From the NCBI RefSeq assembly GCF_030441895.1, contig NZ_JARJAS010000004.1: 64,000 nt of DNA; one strand, 5' to 3'. Shown one piece after another: positions 7,231 through 15,810 of this stretch. Positions within the stretch are counted from its first letter, which is position 1. Each line of letters begins with the position of its first letter. This stretch comes from Enterococcus_D entomosocium. Its GTDB lineage: Bacteria > Bacillota > Bacilli > Lactobacillales > Enterococcaceae. Under the pieces are notes generated by a model. It was not told the DNA's origin and did no database searches. It was given only the letters and a program-made list of their open reading frames with translations. A program made the position numbers and the translations under genes.

Positions 7231-8207
7231 TGAAAAAAACACTCTTTGTTTTTTTTCTACTGGTGATGGCCGCTTTTTTAGGAAGTGTCATGGTGGGAAA
7301 AACAATCTTAACCTTTCAGACATTAGGGGCAATCTTTCAAGGTACGGCTTCTTCGAGTCAGGTACTGACGTTTACTGAGTTTCGACTACCACGGGCTTGT
7401 CTGGCGCTGATCGCCGGCGGTGCCTTTGGTTTTTCTGGTTTTGTCTTGCAGGGGGTGACGAGAAACGAGCTGGCTGATGCAAGTATCGTAGGAATCAACA
7501 ATGGCGCGGGTCTCTTTGTAATGATCTACTTAGGGGTTTATACCCAAGGATCGCAGCTTTTACCTGTCGTTGGGATCTTCGGTGGCTTGTTGGCTGCTGT
7601 ACTGGTCTATTTGATTGCCTATAAACACCGCCAATTGTTGTCGATGGAGCGAGTGCTGCTGGCGGGAATCGCCGTCAATGCAGGGTTGGCCGCGGCTACT
7701 TTACTTTTTACGGTGGAATTATCAAAAGACCGCTATCGCTTTGTAACAGCATGGCTTTCTGGATCTATCTGGGGAACCTCGTGGCAGCAAATTACCAGTC
7801 TGCTTCCTTGGGTCATCGTATTGTCTGTCGCAGCTTTCTGGACCGTACCTAAACTTAATCTGCTTGGTTTTGGTGAGGAACAGGCAATTAGCTTAGGGGT
7901 TTCTTTGACACGGTTGCGGACGTGGTTTTTAGTGATTGCGGTTGGTTTGGCTGCCAGTACGGTTGGCTATACCGGTAATTTAGCCTTTGTGGGCTTATTG
8001 GCGCCTCATATCGCCAAGGGACTCATCGGCAGAGAATCTCGCAGTGCCTTTTTCTTAGCGGGAATGATCGGCAGTCTGCTGGTCTTAGTAAGTGATACGA
8101 TCGGTCGTTTACTATTGACAAGCGGTGAGATCCCAGCTGGTATCATCATTTCTATCGTGGGGGCACCGTACTTTGTCTTTTTACTGATCCGGCGTAAAGA
8201 AGGATGA
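7230..8207 (+). CDS. Iron-siderophore ABC transporter permease, FecCD family (second)
   Basis: 325 residues, polytopic. It carries EFRLPRACLALIAGG, GVTRNELADASIVGINNGA and GNLAFVGLLAPHIAKGL, matching the same conserved blocks as its partner. The ATG overlaps the upstream TGA by one base (TGATG). It is the last gene of the three-gene uptake operon; no strong terminator is seen in the 90 bases before the next gene. Confidence 0.92.
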   Translation: MKKTLFVFFLLVMAAFLGSVMVGKTILTFQTLGAIFQGTASSSQVLTFTEFRLPRACLALIAGGAFGFSGFVLQGVTRNELADASIVGINNGAGLFVMIYLGVYTQGSQLLPVVGIFGGLLAAVLVYLIAYKHRQLLSMERVLLAGIAVNAGLAAATLLFTVELSKDRYRFVTAWLSGSIWGTSWQQITSLLPWVIVLSVAAFWTVPKLNLLGFGEEQAISLGVSLTRLRTWFLVIAVGLAASTVGYTGNLAFVGLLAPHIAKGLIGRESRSAFFLAGMIGSLLVLVSDTIGRLLLTSGEIPAGIIISIVGAPYFVFLLIRRKEG

Positions 8208-8297
8208 GCAGATAGTCATGATCTTGCCAAGAAATCTGCGATTCTAGTTTGCTATTTGGACACAGTTTTTGGTACTATTTCTGAGAGGAGTGATCCA

Positions 8298-8837
8298 ATG
8301 GAAAAACCAGTCATTAGAGAGCACATGATCCAAACATTAAAAAAAATGCCGAGCAAACAAAAGCAGCAGAAAGAAACGGTGATTTTGCAGTTGCTGTTTT
8401 CTTCTCAGCTTTGGCAAACGGCTAAGTCAGTAGGAGTGATCCGTTCGTTGCCATTTGAATTTGATACAGCGGCTATTTTTGCTAAAGGATTTGAACAAAA
8501 CAAACGAATCGCAGTGCCGAAAGCACAACAAAAAAAATTGCAGTTTTATCATGTGGAGCCGGCAACGCGTTATGAAACGTCGGCATTTGGGGTTGAAGAG
8601 CCGATCAGTGAGCAAGAAGCCCATCACTTGGATTTACTCATTGTTCCCGGCTTGGCTTTTTCGAAAAAAGGCTATCGCATCGGCTTTGGCGGCGGCTATT
8701 ATGATCGTTTCTTGTCAGCTTTTGATGGCAAGACCGTTTCTTTGGTCTTCGGAGAACAATTCAACGATCAATGGACACCAGATGTATTCGACATTCCAAT
8801 CGATAAAATCTATACGGATTCGCTTATTCGCACGTAA
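8298..8837 (+). CDS. 5-formyltetrahydrofolate cyclo-ligase
   Basis: 179 residues from the ATG at 8298, chosen because GAGAGGAG lies seven bases upstream; a longer frame from 8256 has no such site. The product converts 5-formyl-THF to 5,10-methenyl-THF with ATP. The family block GYRIGFGGGYYDRFLS is intact, as are the N-terminal substrate region and the LDLLIVPGLAFS strand. It starts the conserved Firmicute gene run 5-FCL, rhomboid, yqgQ, glcK. Confidence 0.94.
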   Translation: MEKPVIREHMIQTLKKMPSKQKQQKETVILQLLFSSQLWQTAKSVGVIRSLPFEFDTAAIFAKGFEQNKRIAVPKAQQKKLQFYHVEPATRYETSAFGVEEPISEQEAHHLDLLIVPGLAFSKKGYRIGFGGGYYDRFLSAFDGKTVSLVFGEQFNDQWTPDVFDIPIDKIYTDSLIRT

Positions 8838-8849
8838 AGGAGCACGTCA

Positions 8850-9518
8850 ATGAATTCTCAAATGAAAAGATGGCTGAATCAGCCGATCTTCACGTATCTA
8901 TTTTTAGCTATCCAAACTATTGTGTTTATCTTGGGTTATTTTAGTCCCTCTATTCAATCAGGCGGGGTGATGTTTGGTCCGTTTGTCGTCTATTTAAATG
9001 AATATTGGCGTTTCGTTACCCCAATCTTTCTGCATTTCGGGTTGGCACATTTTGCGATCAACTCTGTGATTCTCTATTATATGGGGCAACAAGTAGAAGC
9101 CATCTATGGTCATAGCCGTTTTTTTGCCTTGTATTTACTAAGCGGCATCATGGGCAATACCATGAGTTTTGCTTTCAACCAAATAGGGGTTCAATCAGCA
9201 GGCGCTAGTACTTCATTATTCGGGCTTTTCGGGGCATTTTTGATTTTAGGTTGGCATTTTAGAAATGATTACCGCATCCAAGCAATGGTACGGCAATTTG
9301 CCCTATTCGTTGGATTGAACCTGGTTTTTGGGGTGTTTGATCAAACGATTGATATGTGGGGACACATTGGCGGGATCCTCGGTGGGTTATTGTTAGGGAA
9401 TCTTTTGGCATTGCCAAAGAACTATGGAAAATATTCGATCCACACCAGAATCCTCTCTGGCGGACTCTTTGTTTTCTTATTGGCTATTTTTGTGATATAT
9501 GGTTTTAAAAAATATTAA
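8850..9518 (+). CDS. Rhomboid-family intramembrane serine protease
   Basis: 222 residues with six or so transmembrane segments and no large extra domain. The active-site Ser is in GASTSLFGLFGAF and the catalytic His in WGHIGGILGGLL. The first conserved block is HFGLAHFAINSVILYYMG, with a second RF(F)ALYLLSGIMGN element. It should cleave membrane-spanning substrates; the natural substrate is unknown. Compared with B. subtilis YqgP/GluP it lacks the N-terminal cytosolic domain. It starts 12 bases after the previous stop. Confidence 0.92.
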   Translation: MNSQMKRWLNQPIFTYLFLAIQTIVFILGYFSPSIQSGGVMFGPFVVYLNEYWRFVTPIFLHFGLAHFAINSVILYYMGQQVEAIYGHSRFFALYLLSGIMGNTMSFAFNQIGVQSAGASTSLFGLFGAFLILGWHFRNDYRIQAMVRQFALFVGLNLVFGVFDQTIDMWGHIGGILGGLLLGNLLALPKNYGKYSIHTRILSGGLFVFLLAIFVIYGFKKY

Positions 9519-9548
9519 TTACTTGTATAATAAGCAGGAAGTGGTTAA

Positions 9549-9758
9549 ATGGAAACGTTATATGACGTACAACAATTACTGAAACAATTTGGTGTTTACG
9601 TATATGTCGGCAAGCGGATCTACGATATAGAACTGATGCAAATCGAGTTGAAAAACTTTTATGACAGTCGCTTGATAGATCGGGATGTATATCTGACTGC
9701 CCGGCGAATTCTTACGCGGGAGCATCGAATTGAAGAAAGCCGGGAGGAAAACAAGTGA
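9549..9758 (+). CDS. yqgQ: YqgQ family (DUF910) protein
   Basis: 69 residues. METLYDVQQLLKQFGVYVYV and YDIELMQIELKNFYDSRLID are the conserved core of the DUF910 family, a small helical protein of unknown function almost always encoded between the rhomboid and glucokinase genes, as here. Its stop overlaps the glucokinase start. GGAAGTGGTTAA precedes the ATG. Confidence 0.9.
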   Translation: METLYDVQQLLKQFGVYVYVGKRIYDIELMQIELKNFYDSRLIDRDVYLTARRILTREHRIEESREENK

Positions 9759-10729
9759 TGGACAAAAAAATCATCGGAATTGATTTAGGCGGAACAACTG
9801 TGAAATTCGCTATTTTAACGAGCGAAGGCGAGATTCAGCAAAAATGGAGTATTGACACCAATATTCTTGATGAAGGCTCACATATCGTGCCAGAAATCGT
9901 GGCATCGATCAATCATCGCCTAGAATTATATGGCTTACAGCCGGAAGCATTTATCGGTATTGGTATGGGGACACCAGGAAGTGTCGACCGTGACAAAGGA
10001 ACCGTCATAGGTGCCTACAATCTGAACTGGAAAACACTTCAGCCAGTCAAAGAACTGATTGAAAAAGGCACAAAAATCCCATTTGCCATCGATAACGATG
10101 CCAATGTAGCAGCTTTAGGTGAGCGTTGGAAAGGGGCAGGGGATAACAATCCTGATGTCATCTTTATCACACTAGGTACAGGTGTTGGCGGCGGTATCAT
10201 CATGGAAGGGCAATTGCTTCATGGGGTTGCTGGTTGTGCCGGAGAAATCGGTCATATCACTGTTGATCCTGAAGGGTTCGAATGTACTTGCGGCAAACGT
10301 GGTTGTTTAGAAACGGTTTCTAGTGCGACGGGTGTTGTGCGAGTTGCTCGACAGTTGGCAGAAGAATATGCTGGCGACTCGGCATTGAAACAACAGCTGG
10401 ACAATGGGGAAGATGTTTCAAGTAAAGATATTTTTGAAGCGGCTCAAGCAAACGATTCATTTGGCTTGATGGTCGTTGATAAAGTGTGCTTCTACCTTGG
10501 GTTGGCATGCGGAAACCTAGGAAACACATTAAATCCATCAAGTATCGTTTTAGGTGGAGGCGTATCGGCAGCCGGTGAATTTTTACGTGAACGGGTTGCT
10601 GCCTACTTTGCTCAATTTACCTTCCCACAGGTAACGGAAAGTACTGAAATCAAATTGGCCGAACTTGGGAATGATGCCGGTGTGATTGGGGCAGCATCAT
10701 TAGCTTTGCAGTTTGCAGCAAAAGCATAG
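9758..10729 (+). CDS. glcK: Glucokinase, ROK family
   Basis: 323 residues from ATG 9758 (a GTG at 9755 is an alternative; GGGAGG lies upstream of both). The ATP-binding DLGGTTVKFA motif, the sugar-binding IDNDANVAALGE block, the ROK GHITVDPEGFECTCGKRGCLE motif with the CxCGxxGC zinc site, and GNTLNPSSIVLGGG are all present. It phosphorylates glucose at O6 in the cytoplasm. It is coupled to yqgQ by an overlapping stop and start. Confidence 0.95.
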   Translation: MDKKIIGIDLGGTTVKFAILTSEGEIQQKWSIDTNILDEGSHIVPEIVASINHRLELYGLQPEAFIGIGMGTPGSVDRDKGTVIGAYNLNWKTLQPVKELIEKGTKIPFAIDNDANVAALGERWKGAGDNNPDVIFITLGTGVGGGIIMEGQLLHGVAGCAGEIGHITVDPEGFECTCGKRGCLETVSSATGVVRVARQLAEEYAGDSALKQQLDNGEDVSSKDIFEAAQANDSFGLMVVDKVCFYLGLACGNLGNTLNPSSIVLGGGVSAAGEFLRERVAAYFAQFTFPQVTESTEIKLAELGNDAGVIGAASLALQFAAKA

Positions 10730-10811
10730 ATGACAAGCTGCTAGGCAAGGATAGATTAAAGCAGCATAAATCAAAAAAGAATGTTTGTTACAATAGAGAG
10801 GAATAGAAGAA

Positions 10812-11213
10812 ATGACACCAATTATGTGGCTAAACTTGGTTTTGGCATTAATAATCTTAGCAATCGCTTTGAACTGGGCGTATTTTCAAATTATGGGACG
10901 CCGTTCAGCAACGATCATCTCAGAAGATGAATTTAAAGCAGGAATGAAGAAAGCCCAAGTGATCGACGTTCGGGAAAAAAATGAATTTGACAGTGGGCAT
11001 ATTTTAGGGGCGCGTAATATTCCCTTTACTGTTTTAACCAATTCCTTCAGCGCATTTCGTAAAGATCAACCGATCTACTTATATGACACGCGTAAATCGT
11101 TGAGTATTCGCGCAGCAAATAAATTACGAAAAGAAGGCTTTACCAATGTCTATATCCTAAAAGAAGGTTATGAAGGCTGGAGTGGCAAGACGAAAAAGAA
11201 AAATAGTTTATAA
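10812..11213 (+). CDS. Membrane-anchored rhodanese-like protein lacking the catalytic Cys
   Basis: 133 residues. An N-terminal hydrophobic helix (LNLVLALIILAIALNWAYF) is followed by one rhodanese domain: VIDVREKNEFDSGHILGARNIP and FTNVYILKEGYEGW. The active-site loop reads YLYDTRKSLSIRAA where active sulfurtransferases have YCxxGxRS, so Asp replaces the sulfur-carrying Cys. It is therefore likely a binding or scaffold protein rather than an enzyme. It follows glcK after 82 bases that include a TACAAT -10-like sequence. Confidence 0.88.
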   Translation: MTPIMWLNLVLALIILAIALNWAYFQIMGRRSATIISEDEFKAGMKKAQVIDVREKNEFDSGHILGARNIPFTVLTNSFSAFRKDQPIYLYDTRKSLSIRAANKLRKEGFTNVYILKEGYEGWSGKTKKKNSL

Positions 11214-11225
11214 AACAGAGAACTC

Positions 11226-11324
11226 AAGGCAAAAGAACACAAACAAATTTGAATGAGTGACGAAACACCAAATGGAGTGTTTCAAGTAAGTCATTGTTCA
11301 ATTTACATTGTGGGCTTTTGCCTT
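11226..11324. repeat. Long imperfect inverted repeat (intergenic stem-loop)
   Basis: Outer arms AAGGCAAAAG (11226-11235) and CTTTTGCCTT (11315-11324) are perfectly complementary. Inside, AAATTTGAATGAGTGAC faces GTAAGTCATTGTTCAATTT with partial pairing, and the centre has GAAACAC / GTGTTTC (11262-11283 region). The whole 99-base segment can fold as one rod. No T-run follows either arm, so it does not look like a simple terminator. Confidence 0.6.
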
Positions 11325-11361
11325 TATTTGAACTTAGGTCTATCGATAAGGAGAGTGTGCG

Positions 11362-11718
11362 TTGATAAAGCGAAAAAGAATTTATGAAGTGGCGGAAACG
11401 ACAGATGGCTATCGGGTATTGGTGGATCGCATCTGGCCTAGAGGAATGAAAAAGGAGGCAGCCCAGATCGATCTATGGCTCAAAGCAGTCGCACCAAGTA
11501 CTGAATTGCGCAAATGGTTTGGGCATGATCCTGAACGTTTTGATGCCTTTAAAGGCTGCTATCTACAAGAATTAGAGAAAGCGCCAGCTAAAGATGCCTT
11601 GGCACGGTTAAAAGCGTTGGTTGCTGAACAACAGACCGTGACCTTACTATACGGAGCGAAAAATGAAGAACAAAATCAAGCCGTGATTTTGCAGGACTTA
11701 CTGGAGAAGGCAGAATGA
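11362..11718 (+). CDS. DUF488 family protein (YeaO-like)
   Basis: 118 residues from a TTG start, with AAGGAGAG upstream. The conserved DUF488 blocks YRVLVDRIWPRGMKKE, LWLKAVAPSTELRKWFGHDPERFDAF and VTLLYGAKNEEQNQA are present. Biochemical function of the family is not established. It is a single gene closed by a bidirectional terminator. Confidence 0.88.
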   Translation: MIKRKRIYEVAETTDGYRVLVDRIWPRGMKKEAAQIDLWLKAVAPSTELRKWFGHDPERFDAFKGCYLQELEKAPAKDALARLKALVAEQQTVTLLYGAKNEEQNQAVILQDLLEKAE

Positions 11719-11724
11719 TTACCT

Positions 11725-11763
11725 AAAAGAGCCGCCAGCCTATTGAAGGCTGACGGCTCTTTT
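11725..11763. terminator. Bidirectional terminator between DUF488 and DUF3042 genes
   Basis: AAAAGAGCCGCCAGCC pairs with GGCTGACGGCTCTTTT around a seven-base loop, with A and T runs at the two ends. It serves the rightward DUF488 gene and the leftward DUF3042 gene. Confidence 0.88.
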
Positions 11764-11774
11764 GTAGCAAATGA

Positions 11775-11945
11775 TTAGCGGGCAACGCTTTTACGCATCG
11801 CGCGTTTCCGTTTTTCATCATGATCTGCTTGTTGTTCGTCAATTGGATCAATCACTTGTTTCTTGACCGTCATAACAACACTTGCAGCTGCAGCAACCGT
11901 TGCGACTGTTCCTACTAAAAATCCTGAAAGAAATCGTTTCATCAT
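11775..11945 (-). CDS. DUF3042 family small membrane-associated protein
   Basis: 56 residues beginning MMKRFLSGFLVGTVATVAAA and ending KRKRAMRKSVAR. A single N-terminal hydrophobic helix with the FLSGFLVGTVATVAA motif and a charged tail (VIDPIDEQQADHDEKR) matches DUF3042, a Lactobacillales family of unknown role. GGCGAGGTG lies upstream; the second ATG at 11942 is an equally good start. Confidence 0.85.
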   Translation of the reverse strand: MMKRFLSGFLVGTVATVAAAASVVMTVKKQVIDPIDEQQADHDEKRKRAMRKSVAR

Positions 11946-12021
11946 TAAACACCTCGCCTTTAGTTATAGGTTCATTATGAATGAAAACGGAAAAAATATC
12001 AAAAAAAATCACTTTTAGGAT

Positions 12022-12035
12022 TGAAAACGCTTGAA
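12022..12035 (+). promoter_or_regulatory. cre-like site (CcpA) upstream of galK
   Basis: TGAAAACGCTTGAA agrees with the catabolite-responsive consensus TGWAANCGNTNWCA at 12 of 14 positions. It overlaps the -35 of the gal promoter, a place where CcpA binding would repress. CcpA action is inferred. Confidence 0.6.
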
Positions 12036-12059
12036 ATAATTTAGTAAATAATTTACAAT
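12031..12059 (+). promoter_or_regulatory. gal operon promoter
   Basis: TTGAAA (12031-12036) and TACAAT (12054-12059) are separated by 17 bases. The transcript would start about 25 bases before the galK start codon. Confidence 0.7.
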
Positions 12060-12070
12060 AAGTTTACTAA
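12041..12070. promoter_or_regulatory. Palindromic operator, likely for GalR
   Basis: TTAGTAAA (12041-12048) and TTTACTAA (12063-12070) form a perfect inverted repeat. Nested in it GTAAATAATTTAC (12044-12056) is a perfect 13-base palindrome lying over the -10. LacI-family repressors bind such symmetric sites, and a LacI-family gene ends this operon. Confidence 0.7.
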
Positions 12071-12092
12071 AAAGAAAGTGGGAGTGAGAAAA

Positions 12093-13250
12093 ATGGAGCA
12101 ATTGCAACAGATATTTATTGATAAATTTGGAACAGCAGGCACAGGCATGTATTTTGCGCCAGGGAGAATCAACTTGATCGGTGAACACACAGATTACAAT
12201 GGCGGTTATGTTTTCCCGGCGGCAATCACATTAGGGACGTATGCAGTAGCACGAAAACGTGAAGACCAGTTGATCCAACTCTATTCAGAGAATTTTCCAG
12301 AAAAAGGCGTGATCTCCTTTCAGTTAGATGAGCTAGATTACCGAAAAGAAGATGATTGGACAAACTATCCGAAAGGGGTCGTTCGTTTCCTAAAAGAAGC
12401 GGGGCAAGGGATCGATCGTGGCTTTGACATCGCTTTTTATGGCAACATTCCGAATGGCGCAGGTCTTTCTTCTTCTGCATCGATTGAATTGCTGACGGGG
12501 GTTTGTCTAAAAGATCTCTTTGATTTAACCCTGAAGACCTTGGACTTAGTTAAAATCGGCAAAAAAGTCGAAAATGAGTTTATTGGCGTTAACTCAGGGA
12601 TCATGGATCAATTTGCGATCGGAATGGGTCAAAAAGACCATGCATTGCTTTTAGATACGAACACTTTAAATTATGAAGTCGTACCAGCGGCATTTGGTGA
12701 TTATGTCGTAGCGATCATGAATACCAATAAGCGCCGCGAATTGGCTGATTCTAAATACAATGAACGACGTGCAGAATGTGAAGAAGCATTAGCTCGTTTG
12801 CAAAAATCATTAGCCGTTGATTCATTGGGTGCATTAGACGAAGCAACCTTTTTTGCAAATACAGCATTGATCGACGATCCACGCTTGATCAAACGGGCGA
12901 AACATGCAGTGACGGAAAACCAACGGACATTAAAAGCAAAAGCCGCTTTGACTGCTGGTGATCTTGAAGAATTCGGCCAGTTGTTAAATGCTTCGCATGC
13001 TTCATTGCGGGATGATTATGAAGTGACAGGGCGTGAACTAGATACATTAGTCGCAGCTGCTCAAGCGCATCCTGCTGTTTTAGGTGCGCGGATGACTGGT
13101 GCGGGCTTTGGCGGCTGCGGGATCGCATTGGTTAAAGCAAGTGAATGGGCTGATTTTGAAGCGTCCGTCAAAGCAACCTATTTAGCAGAAATCGGCTACG
13201 CAACCGACATTTATCAAGCAAGTATTGATGATGGTGCACGAAAACTGTAG
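12093..13250 (+). CDS. galK: Galactokinase
   Basis: 385 residues from ATG 12093, preceded eight bases upstream by GGGAG; a GTG at 12078 would overlap that site. The GHMP kinase signatures are present: galactose-binding GRINLIGEHTDYNGG (residues 24-38), ATP-binding NGAGLSSSASIE and C-terminal GARMTGAGFGGCGIALV. It phosphorylates galactose at C1 as the first Leloir step. It opens the operon galK-galE-galT-galR, under the cre-like site and operator just upstream. Confidence 0.97.
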   Translation: MEQLQQIFIDKFGTAGTGMYFAPGRINLIGEHTDYNGGYVFPAAITLGTYAVARKREDQLIQLYSENFPEKGVISFQLDELDYRKEDDWTNYPKGVVRFLKEAGQGIDRGFDIAFYGNIPNGAGLSSSASIELLTGVCLKDLFDLTLKTLDLVKIGKKVENEFIGVNSGIMDQFAIGMGQKDHALLLDTNTLNYEVVPAAFGDYVVAIMNTNKRRELADSKYNERRAECEEALARLQKSLAVDSLGALDEATFFANTALIDDPRLIKRAKHAVTENQRTLKAKAALTAGDLEEFGQLLNASHASLRDDYEVTGRELDTLVAAAQAHPAVLGARMTGAGFGGCGIALVKASEWADFEASVKATYLAEIGYATDIYQASIDDGARKL

Positions 13251-13291
13251 AATAAGAAATGATTAAGGAATTTAGAAAGAAGGCTGAAAAT

Positions 13292-14290
13292 ATGGCGATT
13301 TTAGTATTAGGAGGAGCCGGCTATATCGGTTCTCATGCAGTCGATCAATTGATCGAACAAGGAAAACAAGTCGTTGTCATTGACAATTTGCTGACAGGAC
13401 ATCGCCAAGCGATCCATCCAGCAGCAACCTTTTATGAAGGGGATATTCGCGACAAAGCATTTTTACAATCGGTTTTTGAAAAAGAAACGATCGACGGCGT
13501 GATTCACTTTGCTGCCAGCTCTTTGGTGGGGGAATCCGTAGAAAAACCATTGAAATATTTCAACAATAATGTGTATGGGATGCAGGTCCTCTTAGAAGTG
13601 ATGAAGGAACATCAAGTGAAACATATTGTCTTTTCTTCTACAGCAGCAACCTATGGGGAACCTGATCATAGTCCAATCACGGAAGAAACCCCAACAAATC
13701 CTAAAAATCCTTATGGCGAAAGCAAGTTGATCATGGAAAAAATGATGCGTTGGTGCGATGAAGCCTATGGTATGAAGTATGTCGCATTGCGTTATTTCAA
13801 TGTGGCTGGCGCGAAGTCGGATGCTTCGATCGGTGAAGACCATGATCCAGAAACACACTTAGTACCGATCATCTTACAAGCTGCTTTAGGACAACGAAAA
13901 GAAGTCGCGATTTTTGGGGAGGATTACGATACTCCAGATGGGACTTGTGTTCGTGATTATGTCCATGTCGAAGATCTGATCGCTGCTCACCTGTTGGCAT
14001 TAGAATATTTACAAAAAGGCAATGAGAGCAATGTCTTCAATTTAGGCAGTAATCATGGGTACTCTGTGAAAGAAATGGTGGAAGCGGCCCGCAATGTAAC
14101 GAAAAAAGAGATCCCAGCCAGAGTGGCGCCTCGCCGTGCCGGTGATCCAAGTACCTTAGTGGCATCGAGTGAAAAAGCACGAAAGGTTTTAGGCTGGAAA
14201 CCAGTCTATACCGACGTCGAAGCAATCATCGAGACTGCTTGGAATTGGCATGTCAGCCATCCAAATGGGTATCAAGGGCAGGAGGAATAA
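13292..14290 (+). CDS. galE: UDP-glucose 4-epimerase
   Basis: 332 residues from ATG 13292 (MAILVLGGAGYIGSH) with AGAAGG eight bases upstream; the longer frame from 13259 lacks this. An extended SDR enzyme: NAD-binding GGAGYIG near residues 7-13, catalytic YGESK (Tyr and Lys) with SSTAATYGEP before it, and RYFNVAGA. It interconverts UDP-galactose and UDP-glucose. Confidence 0.97.
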   Translation: MAILVLGGAGYIGSHAVDQLIEQGKQVVVIDNLLTGHRQAIHPAATFYEGDIRDKAFLQSVFEKETIDGVIHFAASSLVGESVEKPLKYFNNNVYGMQVLLEVMKEHQVKHIVFSSTAATYGEPDHSPITEETPTNPKNPYGESKLIMEKMMRWCDEAYGMKYVALRYFNVAGAKSDASIGEDHDPETHLVPIILQAALGQRKEVAIFGEDYDTPDGTCVRDYVHVEDLIAAHLLALEYLQKGNESNVFNLGSNHGYSVKEMVEAARNVTKKEIPARVAPRRAGDPSTLVASSEKARKVLGWKPVYTDVEAIIETAWNWHVSHPNGYQGQEE

Positions 14291-14293
14291 CCA

Positions 14294-15778
14294 ATGACGA
14301 TCAGCCAAACAATCAGCGATTTCGTCACTTTAGCAATCAAGGCTGGCGGCTGGATGGAAATGGATCGTATTTATTTGCAAAACCGAGTACTAGCTATGAT
14401 CGGGGAAGCTGTTTTTGAGCCCAGCGAAATTCGTTCTGTTGCTCGTTCCTCGATTGAAATGATGGACGAACTGGTGGCATGTGCATTGAGCAATCAGCAA
14501 ATTGGCGATTCTCACGCAGAAAGAGAAATCTTTGAAGCCCAGTTGATGGACTTTTTGACGCCACCACCTTCAGTAGTCAATGCTTTTTTTGCGCAACATT
14601 ATGCCAATGATCCTAAAGAAGCGACGGATTATTTCTTTGAGCTGTGCCGTCAAAATGATTACATCAAGACTCGGGCCATCGCTAAAAATATCGTCTTTCC
14701 TGTTGATACGGAGTATGGGGAGATCGAGATCACGATCAATTTATCAAAACCTGAAAAAGATCCGAAGCAAATTGCCCAAGAAGGTACCGCTGCTTCTGTA
14801 GATTATCCGAAATGTATGTTGTGTTTGGAAAATGAAGGCTACCAAGGAAGGGTCAATTACCCAGCGCGGACCAATCATCGGATCATTCGTATGAATTTGG
14901 ATAATGAAGCGTGGGGCTTCCAATATTCTCCTTACGCCTATTACAATGAGCATTCGATTTTTCTTTCTTTAGACCATCGGCCTATGAAAATCAATTTGCA
15001 AACCTTCGCTCGCTTGTTGCAGATCATTGAAGTGATGCCGCATTATTTTGTCGGGTCCAATGCCGATCTGCCGATCGTTGGGGGTTCGATCTTGTCCCAT
15101 GACCATTACCAAGGAGGGCGGCATACGTTTGCCATGGCAAAAGCGCCAATCGAACAACACTTTTCTTTGACTGGGTTTCCTGATGTAGCTGCGGGGATCG
15201 TGAAGTGGCCAATGTCGGTGATACGATTACAAGCGAAAAACAAACAAAAATTAGCCGCCGCTTGCCAATATGTGTTAGCCCAATGGCAACAGTACTCAGA
15301 TCCAAGTGTTTCGATCCATGCTTTTTCAGAAGATGGGACGGCTCATCATACAGTGACACCGATCGCCCGCAAGCAAGGAGAGCTGTTTGAAATGGACTTA
15401 GTCTTGCGGGATAATAATGTTTCCAAAGAACATCCTGACGGCATTTTTCATCCACATCAAGAAGTGCAGCATATCAAAAAAGAAAATATCGGATTGATTG
15501 AAGTCATGGGTTTGGCAGTTCTCCCACCGCGTTTAGCTCCGGAACTAGAAGAAGTGACTGCTTATCTATTGGATCAGCCCAATCAGATCGCGGCTTACCA
15601 TATACCGTGGGCAGATGCGATCAAAGCCCAGCACCCAGAATGCAATGCCGAAAACGTGTCGCAGATTTTGCGCAATGCATTAGGAGAAGTCTTTACACAA
15701 GTATTGACGCATGCAGGCGTCTTTAAACGAGACCAGACAGGGCAAGCGGCCTTTGCTCACTTTATAGCTACTTTATAA
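14294..15778 (+). CDS. galT: UDP-glucose--hexose-1-phosphate uridylyltransferase (Firmicute type GalT)
   Basis: 494 residues, matching the length of the class II GalT found in Firmicutes and unlike the shorter E. coli type. Conserved blocks include CMLCLENEGYQGRVNYPARTNH split around Cys residues, and the active-site region GGSILSHDHYQGG with the HxH pair. It exchanges galactose-1-phosphate with UDP-glucose. GCAGGAGGAATAACC precedes the ATG, three bases after the galE stop. Confidence 0.96.
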   Translation: MTISQTISDFVTLAIKAGGWMEMDRIYLQNRVLAMIGEAVFEPSEIRSVARSSIEMMDELVACALSNQQIGDSHAEREIFEAQLMDFLTPPPSVVNAFFAQHYANDPKEATDYFFELCRQNDYIKTRAIAKNIVFPVDTEYGEIEITINLSKPEKDPKQIAQEGTAASVDYPKCMLCLENEGYQGRVNYPARTNHRIIRMNLDNEAWGFQYSPYAYYNEHSIFLSLDHRPMKINLQTFARLLQIIEVMPHYFVGSNADLPIVGGSILSHDHYQGGRHTFAMAKAPIEQHFSLTGFPDVAAGIVKWPMSVIRLQAKNKQKLAAACQYVLAQWQQYSDPSVSIHAFSEDGTAHHTVTPIARKQGELFEMDLVLRDNNVSKEHPDGIFHPHQEVQHIKKENIGLIEVMGLAVLPPRLAPELEEVTAYLLDQPNQIAAYHIPWADAIKAQHPECNAENVSQILRNALGEVFTQVLTHAGVFKRDQTGQAAFAHFIATL

Positions 15779-15810
15779 AAAAGTTCCCCGCAAAAAAAGG
15801 AGGCTGGAAG

